A stretch of 64,000 nt of DNA from Saccharofermentans sp. Its GTDB lineage: Bacteria; Bacillota; Clostridia; Saccharofermentanales; Saccharofermentanaceae. The position numbers and the translations under genes are program-made. This document shows positions 18,963 to 27,770 of the stretch, in pieces. Under the pieces are notes generated by a model. That model saw only the letters and a list, made by a program, of their open reading frames with translations, had not been told where the DNA came from and did no database searches. Every line of letters starts with the position of its first letter. Positions within the stretch are counted from its first letter, which is position 1. The stretch covers positions 31,281 to 95,280 of the forward strand of contig JAKSRD010000005.1 in the NCBI GenBank assembly GCA_024403795.1, written 5' to 3'.

Positions 18963-19898
18963 TACGAAGATATCACAATCGGCGAACTTAGGATCGTTCT
19001 TAACGCACTCATACACCGCGTCTCTTTTCTCTTCGCTGTCATACATCGCGAAAACGGCACTTCCCGACCCCGTCATCCTGGCAAAACTTGCGCCCGTACC
19101 GATCAGTGCATCTCTGATCGCGGCAATCTCGGGAACCTTCTCATCGGAAGCTAATTCCAGATCATTTGTCAGAAGATCTCCGCCGGCAAGGAATCTCGTA
19201 AGCGGATCGACAGTATCGCCATTAAGGACCGCAATGTAATCCGCATAACGCTTCTCGTCAAATTCAGGTAACGGCTTACTGTCAATTACATGGAAACATT
19301 CAGGCGTCGGAACACCCTTTGAAGGCTTAACTATCAGGAGCGGTATGCCTGCGAGTGAACTTACGGATTCAATCTCTTCTCCCACACTCTCGCAAAGACA
19401 AGTTCCGCCGTAAAGGAAGAAAGGAACATCGGCACCGACATTGACTGCGAGCTGATTCAACTCTTCTTCCGTAAAAGGATTGCCGAAATGCTCCTGAAGG
19501 ACCATAAGCGTGGCTGCCGCATCGGAACTTCCTCCGCCCATTCCGGATTCGGAAGGAACAGCCTTTGTAAGTTCTATCTCAACGTAAGGGAAATTACCTT
19601 TCCGCCAAAGATCTGCATTGGGAATGCTCGGATCAACGGAAGCCTTCTTACGAAGTGATGAGAAGAATCTGTCTTTTGCTTTGCTGCAAAGATTCTTCTC
19701 GGGATCAATGTCATTTCTGCCTATGCACTTAATATCAAAACCGGCTTCCCGTTCAGGATAAACGGAGACTGTAAGCGTATCGGCCAGATCGATCTCCTGC
19801 ATAACCGAATACAGGCTGTGATAGCCGTTTGGAAGCACCCCCCTGACTCTCAGGAAGAGATTCAATTTTGCATTAGCCGTAATCTCGTAAGTATCCAT
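18948..19898 (-). CDS. ispE: 4-diphosphocytidyl-2-C-methyl-D-erythritol kinase
   Basis: IspE is the GHMP-fold kinase of the MEP isoprenoid pathway. The ATG at 19898 follows GGAG by a sensible distance; an in-frame TTG four codons earlier sits on top of that site and is rejected. The 316-residue product has ANAKLNLFLRVRGVLPNGYH at the N-terminus, the phosphate loop SGMGGGSSDAAATL near residue 118 and the C-terminal ARMTGSGSAVFA. The convergent 15-bp overlap with the GNAT gene is unusual but both frames look intact. Confidence 0.95.
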   Translation of the reverse strand: MDTYEITANAKLNLFLRVRGVLPNGYHSLYSVMQEIDLADTLTVSVYPEREAGFDIKCIGRNDIDPEKNLCSKAKDRFFSSLRKKASVDPSIPNADLWRKGNFPYVEIELTKAVPSESGMGGGSSDAAATLMVLQEHFGNPFTEEELNQLAVNVGADVPFFLYGGTCLCESVGEEIESVSSLAGIPLLIVKPSKGVPTPECFHVIDSKPLPEFDEKRYADYIAVLNGDTVDPLTRFLAGGDLLTNDLELASDEKVPEIAAIRDALIGTGASFARMTGSGSAVFAMYDSEEKRDAVYECVKNDPKFADCDIFVSKTI

Positions 19899-20040
19899 CC
19901 TAATCTCCAATCATTTATCAGCATGGCAACGAAACAAGTATATATTAATTTTACATTATGAAAAGGGAGAATTAAAGGCAAAAGGTCATGAATAATGTGC
20001 TAAGAGGCCCTTTATCAACTCATTTGTTTACAAATCCAAT

Positions 20041-20088
20041 AAAAAAAGGCACTGTCAAACCTGAACCGCTCAGTTCTGACAGTGCCTT
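20041..20088 (-). terminator. Intrinsic terminator after veg
   Basis: On the minus strand GGCACTGTCA (20077-20086 side) pairs with TGACAGTGCC (20048-20057 side) and is followed by a run of seven T. It closes the veg transcript about 15 bp after its stop. The rest of 19899-20103 shows no gene. Confidence 0.85.
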
Positions 20089-20103
20089 GATGAAGCAAAT
20101 AGA

Positions 20104-20373
20104 TTAGACTGCTACTTCTGCCTCAGACTTCTTAGGCATAACACCTACTCTTACAGTTCTTGTAAGAACATCGATGTATGAGAAAGAGACTATGGATTGC
20201 TTGCCTGCTTCGTTATCACAACGCATTGTGAAAACATTAGGATAGCAATGCTCTACTGTACCGATGTAGGTGATGATTCTCTTACGGCCGCCGTTTGTCT
20301 TGCAAACGATGCGCTGACCGATGAGTTCCTCGAACTTAGTTTTGCACATTTGCAAATCGGAACTGATGATCAT
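20104..20373 (-). CDS. veg: Veg family protein
   Basis: The 89-residue product matches the small beta-barrel Veg/DUF1021 family: L-x-x-C-K-x-x-x-x-x-L-I-G near the start, then VCKTNGGRKRIITYIGTVEHCYPNVFTMR, then SFSYIDVLTRTVRV. In Bacillus subtilis Veg is a highly transcribed protein affecting biofilm and spore germination; its biochemical role is not settled. It has its own promoter and terminator. It often sits next to ispE in Firmicutes, as here. Confidence 0.9.
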   Translation of the reverse strand: MIISSDLQMCKTKFEELIGQRIVCKTNGGRKRIITYIGTVEHCYPNVFTMRCDNEAGKQSIVSFSYIDVLTRTVRVGVMPKKSEAEVAV

Positions 20374-20460
20374 AAGTGGTGTCCTCGCTCAGATTCTTTA
20401 GCATCAAATATTTCAGTAGGTTTAAGGAAATATTACGATAGTATTTCCAATCTGCCCCAA

Positions 20461-20489
20461 ATAGTAACATTTGCTTGATATAATGTCAA
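20461..20489 (-). promoter_or_regulatory. veg promoter
   Basis: On the minus strand TTGACA (20484-20489), a 17-bp spacer and TACTAT (20461-20466). The perfect -35 and spacing fit the very strong veg promoter known in Bacillus. Confidence 0.75.
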
Positions 20490-20593
20490 CGAAAAAAACA
20501 CAACATTTAGTAAAAAAACTCAACACATCATACAAAATGTAGTGGTAACCCCTCTCGCAGTAAGACTTCGCGCATTTCAGTCGGTCGCCGTGA

Positions 20594-20622
20594 TTGAAAA
20601 GCCTGTCCTTTTACAATACAAT
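20594..20622 (+). promoter_or_regulatory. fhs promoter
   Basis: TTGAAA (20594-20599), a 17-bp spacer and TACAAT (20617-20622), about 36 bp upstream of the fhs start and its AAGGAGAG. Confidence 0.7.
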
Positions 20623-20658
20623 CGTATCTGAATATAAATAAATAAGGAGAGCGCCGGT

Positions 20659-22332
20659 ATGCTTAGTGACATCGAGATAGCTCAAAACGCAAAAGTAAGT
20701 CCAATAACAAATGTAGCAGAACACTTAGGAGTTGATACCGACAAGCTCGAACTTTACGGAAAATACAAAGCGAAGCTCCCGTTGGATTATATTGAGAGCC
20801 TTCCGGATAATCCCAACGCCAAACTTATCCTGGTTACGGCCATGAATCCCACACCCGCAGGCGAAGGCAAGACCACCATCAGCATCGGACTTGCCCAGGC
20901 ATTGAAGCTTGTCGGCAAAAAGTCCGTGCTTGCATTAAGAGAGCCTTCCCTTGGTCCCGTCTTCGGCGTAAAAGGCGGTGCGTGCGGCGGCGGTTACTCT
21001 CAGGTAGTTCCCATGGAAGACATCAATCTTCACTTCACCGGAGATATTCATGCGATCACGACCGCAAACAACCTGCTTGCAGCCTTGATCGATAATCACC
21101 TTTATCAAGGCAACAGCCTCAACATCGACAAGGACCGGATCCTCTGGAAGAGATGTCTCGACATGAATGACCGATGCCTGAGAGCAGTAACTGTGGGCAT
21201 CGGCGGCGGAACAAAGGGCGTTACACGTCCTGAGATCTTCCAGATCACCGCTGCATCAGAGATCATGGCTATCCTGTGTCTTGCTAAAGATATAGACGAT
21301 CTCAAGACAAGGATCGACAGGATCGCCGTTGCCTACGACACGGACGGCAACCTTATAACCGCAGGTCAGCTTGGTGCCACCGGCGCGATCGCCACCTGTC
21401 TCAAGGATGCGATCAGCCCTAACCTCGTTCAGTCCCTGGAAGGTGTTCCTGCCTTCGTTCACGGCGGACCTTTTGCAAACATCTCTCACGGATGCAACAC
21501 ATGCATCGCAACGAAGACAGCTCTGAAACTGGGAGATGTCATAATTACCGAAGCAGGCTTCGGCGCGGACCTCGGAGCTGAGAAGTTCCTTGACATCAAG
21601 TGCAGAAATCTCGGCATCTGGCCTGACCTCACGGTATTGGTCACAACGGTAAGATCTTTGAAATACAATGCAGGCGTTCCGAAGGATAAGCTCTCTGAGC
21701 CCAATCCCGAAGCCGTAAAGGCCGGACTTGCCAATGTCATCAAGCACATAAAGAATCTGAAGGCATTCGGACTCCCCGTTCTTGTCGCCTCCAACAGATT
21801 CCTGACGGATACCGAAGAAGAGCTTGCTCTTGTTAAAGAGGCCTGTCTGGCTGAAGGAGCCGAATTTGCTCCCGCGGAGATTTTCGCGAAGGGCGGAGAA
21901 GGCGGGATCGAGCTCGCAAACAAGGCTGTCTCGATCCTCGAGAAGAACACTCCGAGAAAACCGACATTCACATACGAGCTCACTGATTCGGTCGAAGAGA
22001 AGATCGCCAAGATCGCCACCAAGATCTACGGTGCTGCCAAAGTAGACATTCTTCCAGAAGCGGCTGCAAAGATCAAAGAATTCACGGACAAGGGTTACGG
22101 TAATCTCCCTGTCTGTATCGCGAAAACACAATACTCATTGTCAGACGATCCTAAGAAACTCGGCAATCCCGAAGGCTTTACGCTCACGGTCAGAGACTGC
22201 TTCCTTTCTGCGGGAGCCGGCTATCTCGTCATCCTGACCGGCACCATCGTAACGATGCCCGGATTACCTCCGCACCCTGCTGCCATGGATATCGACATTG
22301 ACGATAACGGTGTAATTACAGGACTTTTCTGA
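20659..22332 (+). CDS. fhs: Formate-tetrahydrofolate ligase
   Basis: The enzyme makes 10-formyl-THF from formate, THF and ATP, feeding purine synthesis and the one-carbon pathway of anaerobes. The 557-residue product is full length. It has TPAGEGKTTISIGLAQAL (P-loop, near residue 66), EPSLGPVFGVKGGACGGGYSQVVPMEDINLHFTGD and the C-terminal PGLPPHPAAMDIDID, all diagnostic. It is followed after 5 bp by the membrane-anchored beta-lactamase-fold gene. Confidence 0.97.
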   Translation: MLSDIEIAQNAKVSPITNVAEHLGVDTDKLELYGKYKAKLPLDYIESLPDNPNAKLILVTAMNPTPAGEGKTTISIGLAQALKLVGKKSVLALREPSLGPVFGVKGGACGGGYSQVVPMEDINLHFTGDIHAITTANNLLAALIDNHLYQGNSLNIDKDRILWKRCLDMNDRCLRAVTVGIGGGTKGVTRPEIFQITAASEIMAILCLAKDIDDLKTRIDRIAVAYDTDGNLITAGQLGATGAIATCLKDAISPNLVQSLEGVPAFVHGGPFANISHGCNTCIATKTALKLGDVIITEAGFGADLGAEKFLDIKCRNLGIWPDLTVLVTTVRSLKYNAGVPKDKLSEPNPEAVKAGLANVIKHIKNLKAFGLPVLVASNRFLTDTEEELALVKEACLAEGAEFAPAEIFAKGGEGGIELANKAVSILEKNTPRKPTFTYELTDSVEEKIAKIATKIYGAAKVDILPEAAAKIKEFTDKGYGNLPVCIAKTQYSLSDDPKKLGNPEGFTLTVRDCFLSAGAGYLVILTGTIVTMPGLPPHPAAMDIDIDDNGVITGLF

Positions 22333-22337
22333 CAGTA

Positions 22338-23579
22338 ATGAAACGCCCGAATCCGACATTTCTGAAAAAGGCCGAGGGAATACGCACCTTCCGTAAGAGG
22401 CGTACTCTGATCATCATTCTGGTCCTGGTCGTAATCACGTTTGCGATAGTTTTCGTAAGCTCTATTGCTTCTGCTCAGGATCAGTACCGTCTCATGTATC
22501 CTAACCTTGTGGGAGCGGCAACCAGCACAACAACTGAATACTCGGCATATCAGAGACCGGTTCACACGACAACGGAATCCACTACGGTCGAGACTACTAC
22601 CGAAGCCACTACGATACCGCACGCGGTTCTTGCCGCAACGCCTACCCCCACACCCGTTCCTGAGACAGCCGCCGCTTCCCAGAACAACTACCCCGATCTT
22701 TTTGAAGAAGGTCCTAACTTCAACTTCAAAGCACAGGGAATCCAGACTGCTACCTATCAGGAGCGTGCCGTTTATCTCGATGAATTGAAAGACAAAGTCG
22801 AGAAGTATCAGAAGAAACATACTGACATGAGGATCTGCTTTGACTTCATAGCACTCTCTTCAGGAGAACGTGTCGGAGTCGATGAACTGGATCCGGTCGT
22901 TCCTTCGGGTGCAATATCCATACCGATAGCCATCGTTTACTATGACAGCATCGCCGGCGTAACCGGTCCTTTGTCGGAGACAGAGACCTATGACGGTAAT
23001 TATAAGGGGTCCAAGAGTTCTTCCTATATCGCCGACAACTACAGTTACGGCAAATCCTTCTACATGAGGACCCTCCTCAATTATGCGATCGCCAAAAATG
23101 ACAGCATCGCTCTTAATTATGTCGTTACTCACATGGGAGGAATGGAGAGCACCATTGAAGAAGTAAACAAGATAAGCGGTTACATCTCATACAACGATTC
23201 TGTCATATATAAGGATTATCGTGATAAGGAATACCGTGCCAAAGGCTCCATCTCCTGCTATGACATGGGCAATTACTTCTCATATATGTACCGCACCTTC
23301 ATCAACAATCCTCAGATCAACCAGCGTCTGCTTAATGATATGGCAGCAAATGAGATAGAATCACCCCTCACGGCAGCTTTTCCTCAGGACACGGGGATCC
23401 TTCATGTGTTGGGAAGAAATACCGACAGAGGCGCTTATATGGAATGTGCCATCCTTGACTATCAGGAGCCGATCGCCGTGGTCATCTATGTTGAAGCGGC
23501 AGATTCCAATGCGGCAGGCAGCGCCATAGCCACTATCGGCGGCTATACCAAGGCATTTATCGATTCCTGCTATGAATAA
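22338..23579 (+). CDS. Membrane-anchored beta-lactamase-fold protein lacking catalytic residues
   Basis: The 413-residue product has a basic N-terminus and one membrane helix (about residues 28-50). A Thr/Pro-rich linker with TPTPTPVPE follows (about 60-115), then an extracellular domain of class A beta-lactamase/DD-peptidase type. The SxxK motif aligns with S-G-A-I-S-I-P near residue 193, so the nucleophilic serine becomes Gly and the lysine Ser. SDN aligns with N-D-S, and no KTG is seen. It is probably a pseudoenzyme binding peptidoglycan or another ligand. It follows fhs by 5 bp. Confidence 0.7.
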   Translation: MKRPNPTFLKKAEGIRTFRKRRTLIIILVLVVITFAIVFVSSIASAQDQYRLMYPNLVGAATSTTTEYSAYQRPVHTTTESTTVETTTEATTIPHAVLAATPTPTPVPETAAASQNNYPDLFEEGPNFNFKAQGIQTATYQERAVYLDELKDKVEKYQKKHTDMRICFDFIALSSGERVGVDELDPVVPSGAISIPIAIVYYDSIAGVTGPLSETETYDGNYKGSKSSSYIADNYSYGKSFYMRTLLNYAIAKNDSIALNYVVTHMGGMESTIEEVNKISGYISYNDSVIYKDYRDKEYRAKGSISCYDMGNYFSYMYRTFINNPQINQRLLNDMAANEIESPLTAAFPQDTGILHVLGRNTDRGAYMECAILDYQEPIAVVIYVEAADSNAAGSAIATIGGYTKAFIDSCYE

Positions 23580-23632
23580 ATTGAATGTTCTGAGAATTGT
23601 CCCTATAATTGAAGCTCGTATTTTATTCTTTA

Positions 23633-23641
23633 TGATATAAT
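23633..23641 (+). promoter_or_regulatory. Extended -10 promoter of SRP RNA
   Basis: TG-A-TATAAT (TATAAT at 23636-23641) lies about 18 bp before the RNA 5' end. No good -35 is spaced at 16-18 bp, so it looks like an extended -10 promoter. Confidence 0.55.
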
Positions 23642-23658
23642 GCTTCTGTAATTGATTA

Positions 23659-23805
23659 GTTCGTCCCGCGCGGTCTGCCGCCGGCCAAGGTCCCGTGCGA
23701 TTTCGGGCTGTGAACCCTGTCAGGTCCGGAAGGAAGCAGCAGTAAGCGGTTTTCGAAGTGCGCCGCGGGTTAAGCCTTACCGACGGCAGTTCGGGCGGGA
23801 CGGAC
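23659..23805 (+). ncRNA. ffs: Signal recognition particle RNA
   Basis: The segment holds the conserved SRP domain IV loop GTCAGGTCCGGAAGGAAGCA (23719-23738). The flanking arms close into a long hairpin: GTTCGTCCCGC at the 5' end pairs with GCGGGACGGAC at the 3' end, followed by TTTTT. At about 147 nt it is longer than the 4.5S RNA of E. coli but shorter than the 6S-like scRNA of Bacillus. It sits directly upstream of dnaX, the usual Firmicutes neighbourhood. Ends are estimated from pairing. Confidence 0.92.
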
Positions 23806-23840
23806 TTTTTTATTTTTTATTCATCTTTAAGGAATTGACT

Positions 23841-26060
23841 ATGGAAGATCATATCGTTCTCTACAGACAGTACAGGCCAATTGCGTTTGATGATGTTGTC
23901 GGTCAGGAAGCTGCCGTCTGCGCACTGAGACAGTCAATAGTCTCTAAGAAGCTCGCTCACGCATACCTGTTCTGCGGTCAGCACGGTACCGGAAAGACTA
24001 CGATAGCCAAGATCTTTGCCAGAGCCGTAAACTGTGAGAATCCCGTCAACGGCAATCCGTGTAATGAATGCCCCACTTGTAAGGGTATCCTGGACGGTTC
24101 CATTCTTGATGTTTCTGAGATGGACGCCGCTTCCAACAACGGTGTCGATGACATCAGGCCCATTCTCCAGGAAGTCAATTTTGCTCCTACCAGGACCACC
24201 TACAAAGTCTATATCATCGATGAGGTCCATATGCTTTCCAAGGGTGCCTTCAATGCCCTGCTCAAGACCATTGAGGAACCTCCGAAGCATGTCATCTTCG
24301 TCTTTGCCACAACGGAATCGGATAAGATTCCCGCTACAATAATCTCACGTTGCCAGAGATACGACTTCAAGCGTATTCCGATCGATCTTATCTCAGGAAG
24401 GCTCAGAGACGTATGCATTAAGTCCGGCATCAAAGCTTCTGACGATGCACTTCGCCTTATCGCTTCCAGATCCGACGGTGCTCTGCGTGACGCTTTATCG
24501 CTCCTTGATCAGATCTCTGCCATATCAGGCGATGACAAGGAGATCTCATCTCAGGATGTCGAGCGCATCACAGGTACCGTAGACAGTTCATTTCTCTTCA
24601 AGATGGCTAACTGCCTCATTGATGCAAGATTCGATGAATTGATCGATCTCTGTGAGACTTTGAACGCTTCAGGTAAGAATCAGGCCCGCTTTACTCTTGA
24701 TCTCGCAGCTTACTTCAGAGATCTCCTCATAATACGAGTCAAAGCAGATCCTATCATCTATCTTCCCTATCCCAAGGAGACGATCCAGGACATGTATCAG
24801 ACTGCCGCAAAGGTCAGTGCCGATACATTGACAGGATATATCAGTTATCTTTCCAAAGAATATGCGGAACTTCGTAAATCTCCCGATATTCCGACAAGCT
24901 TCGAGCTTATGCTGATGCGCCTTTGCGGAAGGAAGTCATCCCTGCCCGTAACACCCATCGTGATTCCTGACTTCGAGAAGAATCAGGCAGAGAAGGCTGC
25001 GACGATAACATTAAGCAACGACAGGAAAGAAGAGACTAAGAAGGAAGCTGAACCCGCTCCCGTACAGGAAGCAAAAACTGAGGAACCCGAGGAACCTTCT
25101 TCCGAACCGGCAGATCCGGCTCCCGAAGTCAAGCCGGCAAATCCCATTCCGGCACCGTACAGACCTCAGCCGTCTTCCACGCCGACCTCGTCATTATTCT
25201 CATTTAATTCCTCTTCGGTTGAAGGTAAGACTGCAGAGCCATCCGACAAGAAGCCTGAATCAGTATTGCCGTTTGGCACCGAAGGAAGCGTTCTGTTCGG
25301 CTCAAGATCCGTAAGCGAATCTGAATCGGAGCCTTCTGACGATGCTGAACCCGATGATGAATATATACCTGCAGACGATTCCTACGGTGAACATGTCGAA
25401 CCTTCGATATTCTCTTATATTCCCCGTGAATCTGAAGAGCCGGATGAACCCGCATCATCCGATCCGGAGGAAGATCCCGCTCCTTCACAGAGCATCTTCT
25501 CAGGGCTTTCTTCTTCATTTCTGAGTGACCTTACAGGTGACATAAGCTTCGGTAATTCAGAGCCTTCCGAGCCGGAACCGAAGCCTCAGGAACCTGCCAA
25601 GCAGCCGCGTTCGCAATTGGCTGAGCAGGCTGACAGAAGCGGCCTTATCGTTGACAACAGGGCAAAGGAATCAGTAAGAACACCTTCCTTTACGGGTGAA
25701 GATGCCGATCTCGCACTGAGATGGGCTGATATCACTTCAAATCTCAAGAAGAACAACGAGAATATCGCCGGCGTCCTGGAACATGCAACACTTAAGAAGA
25801 CCGGCGATTCTGCCTATATAGTTTTCGAGGACAATGATGTAAGACTTCTTACCAACCTTAAGAAATCACAAGCTTTCAGACAGATCTCTTCTTCCATAAA
25901 GGAAGAGTTCGATGCAGGACATCTCTATCTGTGCACAAGCACTCAGTACTCAAATCAGGAGAAGAAGAGTCAGGCCAGTGCCATGGATAAGAAGCTGGAT
26001 GAATTGAATGAACGTTCTAAGAATATGGGTATCCCCACGGATATTCATTTCGGCGATTGA
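23841..26060 (+). CDS. dnaX: DNA polymerase III subunit gamma/tau
   Basis: DnaX is the clamp-loader ATPase that organises the replisome. The start at 23841 (MEDHIVLYRQYRPIAFDDVVGQE) follows AAGGA; an upstream open stretch covers the SRP RNA and is not coding. The 739-residue product has Walker A GQHGTGKTT near residue 45, the zinc cysteines C-x8-C-x2-C-x2-C near residues 64-79 and Walker B IIDEVHMLS. A Pro/Glu/Ser-rich linker (about 385-615) and a C-terminal tau-like domain follow. It leads dnaX-ybaB-recR. Confidence 0.96.
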   Translation: MEDHIVLYRQYRPIAFDDVVGQEAAVCALRQSIVSKKLAHAYLFCGQHGTGKTTIAKIFARAVNCENPVNGNPCNECPTCKGILDGSILDVSEMDAASNNGVDDIRPILQEVNFAPTRTTYKVYIIDEVHMLSKGAFNALLKTIEEPPKHVIFVFATTESDKIPATIISRCQRYDFKRIPIDLISGRLRDVCIKSGIKASDDALRLIASRSDGALRDALSLLDQISAISGDDKEISSQDVERITGTVDSSFLFKMANCLIDARFDELIDLCETLNASGKNQARFTLDLAAYFRDLLIIRVKADPIIYLPYPKETIQDMYQTAAKVSADTLTGYISYLSKEYAELRKSPDIPTSFELMLMRLCGRKSSLPVTPIVIPDFEKNQAEKAATITLSNDRKEETKKEAEPAPVQEAKTEEPEEPSSEPADPAPEVKPANPIPAPYRPQPSSTPTSSLFSFNSSSVEGKTAEPSDKKPESVLPFGTEGSVLFGSRSVSESESEPSDDAEPDDEYIPADDSYGEHVEPSIFSYIPRESEEPDEPASSDPEEDPAPSQSIFSGLSSSFLSDLTGDISFGNSEPSEPEPKPQEPAKQPRSQLAEQADRSGLIVDNRAKESVRTPSFTGEDADLALRWADITSNLKKNNENIAGVLEHATLKKTGDSAYIVFEDNDVRLLTNLKKSQAFRQISSSIKEEFDAGHLYLCTSTQYSNQEKKSQASAMDKKLDELNERSKNMGIPTDIHFGD

Positions 26061-26094
26061 TCATATAAAGAATTAATTTTCGGAGGTAATTAAA

Positions 26095-26433
26095 ATGGCA
26101 AAAGGATTCCGCGGAGGAATGGGCATGGGAGGCAACATGAATCAGGTTGTTGCACAGGCTCAGAGAATGCAGAGACAGATCGAGATGGCTCAGGCCGAGA
26201 TCCGTGAGATGCTGTTCACCGGAACAGCAGGCGGCGAATTGGTAAAGGTCGTTGTCGGCGGTGACCATAGAGTAAAATCTATCGAACTTTCAAAGGATAT
26301 TGTTGATCCGGAGGATATGGAAGGTCTTCAGGATCTCATCATCGCTGCTGCCAACCAGGCTTTGGAGCAGATCGATCAGACCAACCAGGAGCGTATTAAC
26401 GGCATCACCGGCGGTATGAACCTGCCTTTCTGA
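26095..26433 (+). CDS. ybaB: YbaB/EbfC nucleoid-associated protein
   Basis: A 112-residue dimeric DNA-binding protein. The Gly/Met-rich N-terminus (MAKGFRGGMGMGGNMNQ) leads into the conserved AQRMQRQIEMAQAEI helix. VVVGGDHRVKSIELSKDIVDPEDMEGLQDLIIAAANQAL follows. The start has GGAGG upstream. Its position between dnaX and recR is near-universal and suggests a role in replication-coupled repair. Confidence 0.95.
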   Translation: MAKGFRGGMGMGGNMNQVVAQAQRMQRQIEMAQAEIREMLFTGTAGGELVKVVVGGDHRVKSIELSKDIVDPEDMEGLQDLIIAAANQALEQIDQTNQERINGITGGMNLPF

Positions 26434-26435
26434 TA

Positions 26436-27047
26436 ATGGCAAGATACTCTCCTTCGATCCAGAACCTGATAACGCAGTTGAGCAGCCTCCCCGGAATAGG
26501 AGGCAAATCTGCGCAGCGTCTGGCATTCCACATCCTGGCCATGGATGATAAGGATGCCGAGGCTTTGACGTCTTCGATCACGCTCGCAAGAACGTCTACG
26601 AAGAGATGCTCCTGCTGTCAGAATTTTACGGATTCGGACCCGTGTCCCATCTGCTCTGATCCTTTGAGAGACAAGACCACCGTTCTGGTTGTCGAATCCC
26701 CCAGAGATGTATCCACCTTTGAACGCACGCACGAATTCAAGGGTCTGTACCATGTGCTTCACGGTGTGTTCAATCCGATGAAGTCCATGAGCAGAGCTGA
26801 TACAACGATTCCCGATCTGATACAGCGCCTGACCGATCACCCGGAGATTACCGAAGTGATCGTGGCCACCAATCAGACCGCTGAAGGTAACGCTACGGCT
26901 CTGTATCTGTCCAGAATGCTCGGACCGTCAGGCATTAAAGTGTCACGCCTTGCTTCCGGACTTCCGATGGGCTCCGACATTGAGTATGCGGATGACCTTA
27001 CACTTCTCTCTGCCTTGAAAGGCAGAGTAATGCTTACAGGAGAATAG
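26436..27047 (+). CDS. recR: Recombination protein RecR
   Basis: RecR is the Toprim-domain clamp of RecFOR gap repair. The 203-residue product has the N-terminal helix-hairpin-helix LSSLPGIGGKSAQRLAFHIL and the four-cysteine zinc finger C-C-x-N-F-T-D-S-D-P-C-P-I-C near residue 60. The Toprim core follows with VVESPRDVSTFERT and EVIVATNQTAEGNATALYL. It starts 2 bp after ybaB stops. Confidence 0.96.
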   Translation: MARYSPSIQNLITQLSSLPGIGGKSAQRLAFHILAMDDKDAEALTSSITLARTSTKRCSCCQNFTDSDPCPICSDPLRDKTTVLVVESPRDVSTFERTHEFKGLYHVLHGVFNPMKSMSRADTTIPDLIQRLTDHPEITEVIVATNQTAEGNATALYLSRMLGPSGIKVSRLASGLPMGSDIEYADDLTLLSALKGRVMLTGE

Positions 27048-27048
27048 A

Positions 27049-27303
27049 ATGAGGCTTGATAAATTCCTAAAACTCTCAAGAGTAATAAAGCGCAGGACCG
27101 TTGCCAACGATGTCTGCCAGGCCGGCAGAGTTACGGTTAACGGCAAGCCCGCCAAGCCTTCAGTCAAGCTCAAGGTAGGAGATGTCGTATCCATTCTGTT
27201 CGGAAGCGGTGAAGTAAAGTTCAGGGTTACGGCACTTCCCGAGACAGTCAGGAAAGAGGATGCAACTTCCATGTATGAGCTCCTCGAAGACGATATTTCC
27301 TGA
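27049..27303 (+). CDS. S4-domain RNA-binding protein (RqcP/Hsp15 type)
   Basis: The 84-residue protein is a single S4 domain: MRLDKFLKLSRVIKRRTVANDVCQAGRVTVNGKPAKPSVKLKVGD is the classic pattern. Small proteins of this kind in Firmicutes (RqcP, YabO) act in ribosome quality control with RqcH; that role is inferred from family and size. It starts 1 bp after recR stops and ends the dnaX operon. Confidence 0.88.
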   Translation: MRLDKFLKLSRVIKRRTVANDVCQAGRVTVNGKPAKPSVKLKVGDVVSILFGSGEVKFRVTALPETVRKEDATSMYELLEDDIS

Positions 27304-27337
27304 ACCGCTTACCTAATATTACAAGTATTTTAAGTTT

Positions 27338-27368
27338 AACCCCGGGTTGTTGTTTTGAACCCGGGGTT
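27338..27368. repeat. Perfect 11-bp inverted repeat between the S4 gene and divIC
   Basis: AACCCCGGGTT (27338-27348) and AACCCGGGGTT (27358-27368) form a perfect 11-bp stem with a 9-nt loop. Neither strand has a clear T-run after it, so it is a weak terminator at best and might instead be a processing hairpin or protein site. Confidence 0.6.
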
Positions 27369-27409
27369 AAGTGATAATAGGCATGTAAATCTCAGTTTGG
27401 AGGCACACT

Positions 27410-27721
27410 TTGCGTAAGTTAAGACGTAAATCAGGCGGAATATCCTTCCTCACGGCAATGATATGCATTTGCTGCGTTGTCATCGGTATTCTCTGTCTTA
27501 CAAAGTATGCCAACATCCACAGACAGAAAGAGCGTCTTATCGCGGAGAACTCCTCACTTATTGCCCAGTCTGAGGCTTTGTCCGACAAGCTCAAGCAGAT
27601 CCGTTCACGTGAAGAGATGGAGAAGGACGATGCCTACATTGAGAGCGTAGCAAGATCTCAGCTCGACATGGTTTATCCCGGCGAAGTAATCTTCAGAGTC
27701 TCCGGTGACCAGTACGACTGA
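27410..27721 (+). CDS. divIC: Septum formation initiator DivIC/FtsB-like protein
   Basis: A 103-residue bitopic division protein. It starts at TTG (27410), which follows GGAGG by a good distance, with no better ATG. It has a short basic cytoplasmic tail, a membrane helix (about residues 14-35, rich in Met/Cys/Ile) and an extracellular coiled coil (about 38-75). The terminal ARSQLDMVYPGEVIFRV is typical of DivIC/FtsB. It likely pairs with FtsL and FtsQ/DivIB in the divisome. Confidence 0.85.
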   Translation: MRKLRRKSGGISFLTAMICICCVVIGILCLTKYANIHRQKERLIAENSSLIAQSEALSDKLKQIRSREEMEKDDAYIESVARSQLDMVYPGEVIFRVSGDQYD

Positions 27722-27744
27722 TAAGTAATTACAAAAGCAGTTTC

Positions 27745-27770
27745 AAGGTGTCTCTCGAGGCACCTTTATT
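27745..27770. terminator. Bidirectional terminator between divIC and the flavoprotein gene
   Basis: AAGGTGTCTC pairs with GAGGCACCTT around a short loop at 27745-27766, followed by TTATTATT on the plus strand. It lies between two convergent genes, so it may serve both. Confidence 0.6.

Noticed and set aside
19898..19910. TTG start for ispE four codons upstream
   Set aside because: That TTG lies on the ribosome binding site itself; the ATG at 19898 has correct spacing.
23652..23840. N-terminal extension of DnaX
   Set aside because: The frame is open, but the segment is the SRP RNA gene and has no family sequence; the ATG at 23841 has a ribosome binding site and begins the conserved protein.
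24000..26060. Programmed frameshift site in dnaX producing a short gamma subunit
   Set aside because: I did not find an A-AAA-AAG type slippery stretch with a following hairpin in the expected region.
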